Assembly (NCBI GenBank): GCA_029378245.1
Contig: JARKIF010000009.1
Span: forward strand, 372,001 to 436,000
Source: Roridomyces roridus
Taxonomy: Eukaryota > Basidiomycota > Agaricomycetes > Agaricales > Mycenaceae
Reading direction: 5' to 3'
DNA length: 64,000 bases
Of this stretch, positions 56,010 to 64,000 are shown one piece after another (within the stretch, counting starts at the first letter, position 1; every line of letters begins with the position of its first letter). A model generated the notes under the pieces. That model saw only the letters and a program-made list of their open reading frames with translations. It was not told the DNA's origin and did no database searches. The translations under genes were made by a program, and so were the position numbers.

Positions 56010-58520
56010 AGGGCTGAAAACTACGAGCTCAGTGTCGACCTGAACAGCGGCTACCCCGAGAAACGCAAGGATGCCATTAAACGGACCATCGCGTCCATGA
56101 CCGTCGGGAAAGGTGCGTTGAGCTACCCTCAACAGCAGTGGAGCACATTTATTGACGCCGCCAAAACCCAGACGTCAGCGGACTATTCCCCGATGTTCTC
56201 AAGAATATGCAAGTGAGCCGGCTATTAACAAGTACGACGAATGCATTTGACGGATGCTACAGACGGACGACCTGGAGCAGAAAAAGTTGGTCTACCTGTA
56301 TCTGATGAACTACGCCAAGTCCCAACCGGAGCTCGTCATCCTCGCCGTCAATACCTTTGTGAAAGATTCCGATGACCCGAACCCGCTCGTGCGCGCCTTG
56401 GCCATCCGCACGATGGGTGTATTGCGCGCCGAAAAAATCATCGACTACCTCTGCGATCCGCTACAGAAATGCCTCCGTGACGAGAATCCCTACGTCCGCA
56501 AGACCGCCGCGCTCTGCGTCGCCAAACTATACGACTTGAAACCAGAGTTGGTGATCGAGAACGGATTTTTGGAGCAACTGCACGATATGATTTCGGATAG
56601 CAATCCCATGGTGCGTGGTGGCTCTCTGAGGAAATTCCATCAGCTTACCTTCTGCTGCAGGTGGTAGCCAATACCGTCGCCGCGTTGACGGATATCCACA
56701 TTTCCGCGTCCGCACAACCTTCCTCGTCTACCTCGGACCCGGGCATCTTCAACATCTCCGCCTCGATTCTGAACAAGTTGTTGATTCGCGCTCAACGAAT
56801 GTTCCGAATGGGGGCGCGTTGCTGTACTGAACGCACTCGCGCGCTACGTCGCACAGGATGAGAAGGAGAGCGAACATATCTGTGAGCGGGTTGTGCCACA
56901 GTTTCAGCATGTCAACGGTAGCGTCGTTCTCGCGGCAATGAAGGTGTGCATTGTGCTTTTTCCTGTGTCTCTCTAAGCCACCCAGGTCATCATGATACAT
57001 ATCCGTGGTGTACGGCGGGAAGAACTCATCAAGACGCTCGTACGCAAGATGGCGCCTCCGCTAGTGACGCTGCTTTCCGCACCCCCTGAGGTCCAATGGG
57101 TCGCCCTGCGGAATATCAACCTCCTCCTGCAGAAGCGCCCCGAGATTCTTTCCTCTGAATTGCGCGTGTTCTTCTGCAAATACAACGACCCGCTTTACGT
57201 CAAGATTGAGAAGCTGGACATCATGGTGCGGTTGGCAAGCGAGCATAATGTCGACCCCCTGTTAAGTGAGCTTAAAGAGTACGTGCCGTTCCTTCATCTC
57301 TATTGTATTTTTTCTGATTGGGAGGGTAGATACGCATCAGAGGTGGACGTGGACTTTGTCCGAAAGAGCATTAAAGCCATCGGCCAGACTGCTGTGAAGA
57401 TCGACGCCGCCGCCGAGCGATGTGTGAACGTCCTTCTCGAGCTGATCGATACGCGGGTCAGTTACGTCGTGCAGGAGGCCGTCGTCGTCATGAAGGACAT
57501 TTTCCGCAAATATCCTGCGACGTACGAGGGTATTATCCCGACGCTGTGCGCCAATTTGGATGAGCTTGACGAGCCCGAAGCCAAGGCGTCGTTGATATGG
57601 ATCATTGGCGAATATGCGAGCAAGATTGACAATGCGGATGAACTGCTCAATATCTTTGTGGATACGTTTGCGGAGGAGTCGTATGCGGTACAACTGCAGA
57701 CGCTAACAGCGGTGGTCAAACTCTTCTTCGGAAACCCGATTCGTCGCAAGCGATTGTCCAGCGGGTGCTGAATACGGCGACCAACTGTGACTCGCCTGAC
57801 GTGCGCGATAGAGCCTACATCTACTGGCGGCTGCTATCGACTGACCCAGGAGCGGCTAAAGCCGTTGTCCTCTCAAATCGGCCTCCGATTTCAATTCCAC
57901 GGACGACAGTGGCGCCAGCGTTGTTGGAGGAGCTCCTGGGTGAGCTTTCAAGTTTGTCCAGTGTCTACCATAAGCCGTCGGAGACGTTTACGAGGCTGGG
58001 ACCCGTCGGGGCTGATTCGGTACAACGCAAGGGGACGGGAGAGTGAGTCTTCTTACTTGATTGGACCAATTTCTTGACTGAGTGACACTAGATTCCCCGA
58101 CGAGGACCAGTTCTCTGCCAAGAAAGCACTCCAAACGGTTGCTGCTGGGCAGCAGGCGGAGAATCTGCTGTGAGTCGTGCTCTTCTCAATTCGGCTCAAT
58201 CTTATGTTGGATGTAGGGACTTTGGGGACGATTTGAGCATGGACGGACAGCCATCGGGACTTGCAGCGACTCAAGTGCTGCATCAGACGCCAGCAGCGGC
58301 GAGTCTCATGTCGGGGATGTCGAGCAACCCGTTGGACGACCTCGTGTCGATCTTTGGGAATGCGTCCGTCTCGCCAACGCCAGCTGTGGCTGCGTCGAAT
58401 CCTATGGCTGCATTCGGAGGGAGCGGGTTCGGGATAGCGGCACCGGCAGCGACGTCTCCGCCGTTAGTGCAGTCTCCTACGCAGCAACAGCCGCAGGAGG
58501 ATTTGCTTGGCCTGTTCTAG
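56010..58520 (+). CDS. beta-adaptin, AP-1/AP-2 large subunit (about 720 aa; 5' end unresolved)
   Basis: Followed from [15 protein letters not shown]. Exons are 56010-56112, 56172-56212, 56263-56610, 56661-56943, 56986-57278, 57330-58042, 58092-58169 and 58217-58520. The armadillo-like trunk has [51 protein letters not shown] and [14 protein letters not shown]. The hinge contains clathrin-box-like NLLDF and ends with the clathrin motif LLGLF. As in other basidiomycetes there is no appendage domain. A +1 break lies near 56787 (KLLI, then ALNECSEWG) and a -1 break near 57726 (KLF, then RKPDSSQ). The first exon is not resolved: YFT-like coding at about 55951 may belong to it, but the splice sites are unclear. 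It links clathrin to cargo on Golgi or plasma membrane. Confidence 0.88.
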
Positions 58521-58618
58521 TTACTTGGCCTGTACATATGACTGCTTCAGCTTGCTTTTTTCGTGGATATCTCTGAAAAGATTTCTATTTGACGCAAGCG
58601 TAGAATTAATTACACCTC

Positions 58619-59147
58619 CTAGTGGTGGCCTTCGTGGGGCAAGTCGGCCTCTAATAACTCCAAGAACGCCTCGGCACCGCCGTCCGCAAGGTCGGCGTGG
58701 TGGTCGCCGGATGTGGTCTTTGCAACGGTGGCGGCTGCGGGTTCGCTGGCGTCGTAGGCAGAGAGCTCGGACGCAAGATCTGTCGGGAGCGCGGGGGCCT
58801 TGGGCACGGGAGGTTGCGTGTAAGCCTTGACCACACCGACGTGTGCGTCTTTTGCCTGTGGAATCATCGGAATCACGGTATCGCGGGGAGAGGGAGAACG
58901 CACTGCCGGAGGTGCCTTGTAAGCTTTGATTTCCTTAAGGTAGAGGTCCTGGATGTAGTCTGGGAGTGAGGAGTGAGTGGATGTGCCGGACGTTTGGCGT
59001 AGAATGATATGGACCTTTGCGGGCGACGGAGGACGAGAAGGAGCGCGTCGAGACAGTACGGGTCTATAGCAGGTGTGTTAGGGCGTGCAGCGGACAGGGA
59101 TGGGCCAGACGTACGGCGCTCACGGCTCTCCGAAGGATGGTCGACAT
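58619..59147 (-). CDS. ATP14: mitochondrial ATP synthase subunit h (140 aa)
   Basis: Minus-strand exons 59147-59115, 59063-59015 and 58959-58619 close in phase. The N-terminus is a mitochondrial presequence (MSTILRRAVSA, then TRTVSTRSFSSSVARK). The mature start DYIQDLYLKEIKAYKAPP matches the hallmark of Atp14, and the tail is acidic and His-rich (DLPHEGHH). The middle intron (59014-58960) is 55 nt. It is a peripheral-stalk subunit of the F1Fo ATP synthase (family knowledge). It is convergent with the beta-adaptin gene, with a 98-bp gap between stops. Confidence 0.85.
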
Positions 59148-60340
59148 GGCGGACTGGCGCGGGTCAGGTGTGATGCGTAACGCGTGACAGCTGTCTTTTC
59201 GTCTTCTGAATCTTTATCGCAGCGCCCTCTCAGCAACCTCTCAGTCTGACGTTTTCTGCGTGGCTTGATATTCTCCGGGACACAAGCTCTTCAATACACC
59301 AGCTGCAAATTCTCCGTCGACCGAGCTCTCTAATTGTGTCAATCCGCTCCTCCAGATCTCCAAGCCGCTGCTCCACTGTCTTCTCTTTCCACCTGCTCAA
59401 GGCTCCACTCCCTCTGGCGCTGGAGAGTATACGTGGTGGACCTGGCCTTCGCTGGTTAGCTAAGCTGCGCGACATCGATACGGACGAGACCGAGAGTGGC
59501 TATATACGTGGAGAACACATCCTGCCTGGATCCTTCTTCGTCGTCGCATTCTGGTCTCAAAGTCGCTTGGAGACAGCGAACTCTTCGTGGCCCACATAAC
59601 ACATGCACTCACCCAATGCTCCCCGACAACTCGTCAGCCACTACGCTTCGATCGATCAGCGAGTGTCCGGGACGGCAATATGTTTGCCATGAAACGCAAC
59701 GCCAGTACACTGGAATCTCGGGAGTGGCTCTGTGACACTGTCTCATGTTGAACGTTGAACCTGTTAGACGCGAAGGCGAAGCGTTGCGGATTTGTTTGTG
59801 TTTGGCCGCTCGGCGTAATATCCGGATGTCCGTGACATCACTGCCCTCACTCGTTCACCATCTCTTGGTCGCGTGTGAGGGTACGTGTATTCACTCATTC
59901 CTCGTCTTTCTCAGTACCTGACTAGTATTGTAGTAGCTTCTAGTACTCACATACCTGTGCAGATTCCTACAGAACCGGCTGGTGGTTCTGGTCCGTTCGA
60001 ATTCTGGAGATGCCGAAGGGGAAGGAGCGGAATTCCTGTTGAGGAGGGGAGAACCTAGTGAAGCGGAAAGGCACTGAGGAATCGGAGGCGGGGAGTCAGA
60101 TGGAGAAGGCAAATAGAAGTGCATTTTCCGTTCTTCATAAGGGGGCTCCTGCTACATCACGTGAGCTATAAGTCGACCTTGACAATGAATTGCTATTAAC
60201 TCTGGCTACATCTTAAAATTCGGGAAAGTGGCGCAGTCAGGCCCTCGGAAGAGACTGGGCCGCTTTTACATTTTTTTGCCTGCCTGAAGGCACTGATATG
60301 AATTTTGTAAATCTTGAGTCTACACATGATGTGGTAACAT
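59148..60340. other. gap with one weak minus-strand frame
   Basis: No strong gene. A minus-strand frame at 59475-59230 (listed separately) is the only one of note. Confidence 0.4.
59230..59475 (-). CDS. possible small protein, 81 aa
   Basis: This minus-strand frame starts at an ATG (59475) and ends at 59230. It has a short amphipathic or coiled-coil stretch (KTVEQRLGDLEERIDTIREL) and a CSWC pair. It has no known family and only modest coding character, so it may be chance. It begins upstream of ATP14 on the same strand. Confidence 0.3.
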   Translation of the reverse strand: MSRSLANQRRPGPPRILSSARGSGALSRWKEKTVEQRLGDLEERIDTIRELGRRRICSWCIEELVSRRISSHAENVRLRGC

Positions 60341-60348
60341 CCTGGCCA

Positions 60349-60604
60349 CACAGGGGGGAAGGCGTCTTTTCCGCCATGCAGAAATTTTACATTTCTGCAG
60401 TATTTCTGCATGACATTTCCGAACATTTCTGCATGGCGGAAATGTGTTGATCTCATTACATAATCATCAGATTCTCTGCTAAATTGGCTGATTTTCATTT
60501 TATCACCCATTTTTGGAGCTGGCAGAAATGTTGCAGAAATACTGCGGAAATGTTGGGTAAATAAAGTATTTCTGCGCTGCAGAAAAGATGTCTTCCCCCC
60601 TGTG
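60349..60604. mobile_element. 256-bp foldback MITE rich in ATTTCTGC/GCAGAAAT
   Basis: The left end CACAGGGGGGAAG (60349-60361) is exactly inverted at 60592-60604, and similarity continues for about ten more bases (GCGTCTTTTC against ACATCTTTTC). The flanks are CCTGGCC-A on the left (60341-60348) and CCTGGCC-C on the right (60605-60612), an imperfect 8-bp or perfect 7-bp target duplication. Seven exact copies of ATTTCTGC or its complement, plus degenerate ones, cluster in the two halves. No open frame is seen. Confidence 0.82.
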
Positions 60605-61200
60605 CCTGGCCCCTATCTTATGAGGTAATGACTGGGCAGATAATAAAACAATCCATCCACTCTACATGTGAGTATTGAGGATTGGTTGGTTGGGTCATAG
60701 AGAGAGATATGGAATCAAATGGTGGAAGCTCTCAATTAAGTACAAACACAGGATATCACTGTTTCAGATACCTCAGACAAACTTGAAGCCGTGAGCTGGG
60801 CCTGGTCACACAATTAGAGAGCAGAGTGTCAATTGATGTGGTAACCATGTAAATTGAGAATCAGTGAATCACACAAAGTAATGGGTACTATGTAGATATA
60901 CAGTAAGAAGTGAATGTGATTGATCCCTTGTGATTAATATGTATGGCAAAACCTTTTTCGGCAAGTTTCCAGGTTTGATCGCCGAAGTGGCGATTCTCAC
61001 GTGATAACCAGGATTAGATTAGCTTTTGGAGGTTACCATTCTTTCCGTACACATGTCCTTGAGCCCCTTTGAGCTCTGTGATTGGCTTTCTGGACTTCCT
61101 GGTGAAGGGCACTTGATCTGGCATGAACAATTAGAGTACTGATTTCCAGGTGGCTGTCCACCAAGGACTAATATATTATCATATCTATGATTGATCTAGA

Positions 61201-61500
61201 TGTTGGAGATTGTGTTTTGGAGTGTCCGATCACATGATGATATGCATCTCCTTCTTATTGTGTTCACCTTCATCTTCTTTCTTATTGTTCTGATTACTAT
61301 CTCTCTTATTGTTCTGGTAGAGATCTTTCTTATTGTCTTGGTACAGATCTGGCTCTATTGTCTTTGTAGGTAATATAGCTAGCTACCTTGCAATGGATCT
61401 GGGCTTTTCGCCTCCCATCTGAGACCGCTATATCAGCACCCATCTGAGACCCTGCCTTATCAGCACCCTATCTGAGACCACCCTCCCCCTTATTACAACA
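61201..61500. mobile_element. solo LTR, 300 bp, with 5-bp target duplication CTAGA
   Basis: It starts TGTTGGAGATTG and ends TTACAACA, giving TGTTG/CAACA inverted ends. It is flanked by CTAGA at 61196-61200 and again at 61501-61505. Its start matches that of the copia LTR at 63.1-63.5 kb (TGTTGGAGAT). Internally it has a repeated CTTATTGTTCTG phrase and a threefold CATCTGAGACC with ATCAGCACC. No internal coding region remains, as expected after LTR-LTR recombination. Confidence 0.9.
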
Positions 61501-61505
61501 CTAGA

Positions 61506-63066
61506 GTGTTCCCATTAGGGATCCTCACTGTACATATGGCTCACAGTGGTAGGTACATATGATGTCTGTACCATGCATGGCTGAGGACCTCTACCGAGAA
61601 GCCGTACATATACACCATATGGCTTATGGTCTTTATGTGTGTCGTGGGTTTGGAAGGAACTGCATGTGAGTCATTTTGTTGCATATCAACCTCCTCCACT
61701 TGTCTTCTACGCCAATCTAGGCCTCCAACGGTGTCCGTACTTCATAATCCATACAGTACCATATGGGACAGAGTGCCCTTTGGCTGGTCTGTACATAGGA
61801 GAAAGCCAAGATTTGTGGACGCCACTCGGAGCAGCCGGGGCCTGGTGTACTTCCTCTATTGGCCTTTGACGACCTTTGGACGACCTACCCCAGTGCTCAA
61901 CCTTTTGGATGGTGAGTGATGGGAATCAAAAGCAGTGGCATATACTGACGATTCAGGGACCGTCTTGTCTTGAATGAATAGCGTAGGATGGCTGCTTCGA
62001 CAAGTATACTGTGGAGTTGATGACGAAGCCGAGATGCAGAGTTTCAGAGAATATCAAATGAATTAGGATCACCATGGCCGGTGTCACGCCCTGCTTCCCC
62101 GAAAACTGTTCATGCCATGGGTTTCCCCGAGGTTAATTTCTTCCTTTCTGCCTTCCCCGTCTCACGCCCTTTCCCTCTGCCCACCCCAAAAGAATACCCA
62201 ATTCTGGAACGAGCAACGAAAAGGAGCCGACGCAACTGGACCGTCAAGAGCAGGATTCCAGTGGCGAAGATGAGACGACACGATAGAGCCTGCCGAAACC
62301 AGAGGCAAAAGAACATTCTTGCAACTGACACCGATTAAAAGAGGCAAAAACTGGGCTGTCCAAACAGGGCGATGCGCTCTGAAACGGGAGGAACAATTGA
62401 TGCAGGCCAAATGCAGACGCCGTCCTCACTGGAGAGCCGAAGCAGACAAATCCCGACCCTTTCAATGTGCGTCCTTTGGCGCTGACTTCTAGCTCGGAAA
62501 GTGGATGGAGTGCTCGTGATGAATGATTTCTGGCGCGACAAGATTGGCATTGCAAGGTGAGTCTATAATGCAACCAAAGGTTTCATTTCCATCTTCTATG
62601 TCTGGCACTGACGAAGTCCGTGCGATGAGCGAATGAAGATAAAAGACAAGCGTGACAACGGATCAGTACTGACCAGCACCACCTCCAGACACCCATCGTC
62701 GAAAATGGCAAACGCCAATGCTGTTCTCCTGTTCGACACATTCACCACGTACAAGGAAAGACTCAATGAACGGGCTACCTCCATATTCTCGTCCTATGTA
62801 ATAATCTTCAAAACCTCGCCTTGGTGTGCAGCGACCAACTGTCGTGAGTTAAAGAACTCCACCTCTACATCCCCTCTGATGTTGTTGTCAACTTCTGTTG
62901 GGTGCCGGATCCGAGGCTGACTGGAATTAAGGACGACTGGACGGAGAATGACTGGAACTCCAGGACAAAAGACTCCGGAGAGGGACAAAAAGTCGGAGGA
63001 GGGAGATGGAGTCCAACCGGTGACACCACAAAGACCCAGGGTGACCAGGTTCCCTACGCTACTTCC
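61506..63066. other. AT-richer gap, no supported gene
   Basis: Short frames at 61626-61919 and 62081-62338 (plus) and 62573-62110 (minus) overlap and lack recognisable domains. CATATGG-type motifs recur near 61537-61625. Possibly degraded element DNA. Confidence 0.4.
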
Positions 63067-63453
63067 TGTTGAAGCAGGTAGCAGATAGGGACTGGAGTCA
63101 ACAGTGAGAACTCATGTATTGAAGTGCAGTAAAGTACTTGCCTGGAGTCAACAGTGAGAACTGTGTTGAAACAGGAAGCACAGTGGACTGAGTCAACAGT
63201 GAGAAACTCTTTTATTCAATATGAGAAGAAATACATACCTGAGTCAACAGTGAGAAACTGGGGACTCAGGTCTACTCTAGCTGGTATATATGTGTACCAA
63301 GACAAAGGGAATGCCTAAATAAGAGACTACAAGGGGAATGCCATAAAGGGAACAAGGGCATGATACCATCAAACACAATCACATGATTAGAACGTGACAC
63401 AAACATGCCATCAGTCCATCAATGATTGATGATACAATCACTGATCTCCAACA
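63067..63453 (-). mobile_element. 3' LTR of a Ty1/copia element (minus orientation, 387 bp)
   Basis: On the minus strand it begins TGTTGGAGATCAGTG directly after a polypurine-like tract (CCCGGGGCAG) that follows the pol stop codon. It ends CTTCAACA at 63067, so the ends are TGTTG and CAACA. The element's other LTR lies beyond the window, so its target duplication cannot be checked; CTTCC (63062-63066) is the local flank. Confidence 0.82.
63095..63256. repeat. four spaced copies of GAGTCAACAGTGAGAA in the LTR
   Basis: The 16-mer occurs at 63095, 63145, 63190 and 63241, at intervals of 50, 45 and 51 bp, always followed by AC or CT. It lies in the 3' part (U5 side) of the minus-oriented LTR. 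Confidence 0.9.
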
Positions 63454-63478
63454 CTGCCCCGGGACGTGGCAAGTGTGC

Positions 63479-64000
63479 TTAGCTCCCCCGGAATCCCATA
63501 AGGGTCAGGAGGCGCTGTAGGGCAGGTCGAGAAAGGGGTTTGGTGAGAAGGTCAGCCAGCTGGTCCTGAGTGGGCACATAATCAATCTTGATAGTCCCTC
63601 GAGCCACCTCGTCGCGAAGCCAATAATGAGCCATGTCAAGATGCTTCATTCGACCATGGTGCTCAGGGTTGTTGGCCACCTTGATAGCAGACTGGTTGTC
63701 CAAATAGAGAACAGAGCTTCCAAACACCTTGTATCCCAACTCCCAAAGAAGGTTGCGCACCCATTTGGTCTCTTTGCCTGCGTCCACTCCAGCAATGTAC
63801 TCTGCTTCAGTAGTGGAGAGCGAAACTGTAGACTGTAGTTTGCTCTTCCAGCTAACTGGAGCACCATTCATCATCACAACATAACCACTTGTGCGTTTCC
63901 CGGAGTCCTTATCGCCTCCATGGTCAGCATCAGAGTAGGTTACAAAGGAAGTGGGTGAGGATGAACGGCGATAGGTAAGCTTGTAGTCCAGAGTACCCTT
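63479..64000 (-). CDS. Ty1/copia polyprotein, RNase H C-terminal part (partial at window edge)
   Basis: The minus-strand frame is open from the right edge to the stop at 63479, 173 residues. It is the copia RNase H region: the first Asp in TYSDADHGGDKDSGKRT, Glu in STTEAEYIAG, Asp in YLDNQSAIKVANN, then HLDMAHYWLRDEV and ADLLTKPLSR. It has no stops or frame breaks, so the element may be recently active. Reverse transcriptase, integrase and gag would lie to the right, outside the window. Confidence 0.93.
   Translation of the reverse strand, partial: KGTLDYKLTYRRSSSPTSFVTYSDADHGGDKDSGKRTSGYVVMMNGAPVSWKSKLQSTVSLSTTEAEYIAGVDAGKETKWVRNLLWELGYKVFGSSVLYLDNQSAIKVANNPEHHGRMKHLDMAHYWLRDEVARGTIKIDYVPTQDQLADLLTKPLSRPALQRLLTLMGFRGS

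Overview
This window is nuclear DNA of a filamentous basidiomycete, most likely an agaricomycete (mushroom-type fungus). The evidence is gene architecture: many introns of about 45-55 nt with GT(A/G)NGT donors, CTNAY branch sites and YAG acceptors. The protein families also fit: two-domain extracellular cupredoxin, F-box and MYND families, the common agaricomycete multi-pass membrane family, and Candida-rugosa-lipase-type carboxylesterases. The genus cannot be fixed by eye.

Layout. 0-33 kb is gene-poor accessory DNA. It holds an intronless Ser/Pro-rich protein (4.0-5.0 kb), a secreted GPI-type cupredoxin (6.7-8.3 kb), a frame-broken membrane-protein gene (8.9-11.1 kb), an F-box gene split by a roughly 1-kb insertion with a hAT-like MITE inside (11.3-14.3 kb), and several tandem duplications (5.3, 15.9 and 19-25 kb). 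The 19-25 kb duplication carries two related unknown basic proteins. After it come a broken MYND-finger gene, a second broken F-box gene, an intact 15-exon carboxylesterase (28.7-30.9 kb) and a repeat-rich 32-33.4 kb stretch.

33.7-59.2 kb is a dense housekeeping block: mitochondrial Lon protease, leukotriene-A4-hydrolase-type aminopeptidase, a large Bni4-like protein, a second carboxylesterase, Rab8/Sec4 GTPase, Yop1/REEP, OST5, an unknown disordered protein, VPS4, GET2, a beta-adaptin and ATP synthase subunit h. Several of these act in membrane traffic and protein targeting (Rab8, Yop1, Vps4, Get2, adaptin), but as a conserved neighbourhood rather than a demonstrated operon-like unit.

59.2-64 kb is mobile-element-rich: a 256-bp foldback MITE, a 300-bp solo LTR with perfect 5-bp target duplications, and the 3' end (RNase H plus LTR) of a Ty1/copia element running off the right edge.

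An overall caution: the otherwise well-conserved Lon, GET2 and beta-adaptin genes contain single-base frame breaks, so indel-only pseudogene calls may be assembly errors. Nonsense codons and inserted elements are stronger signs of decay. Exon coordinates were read by hand and may be off by a base in places.
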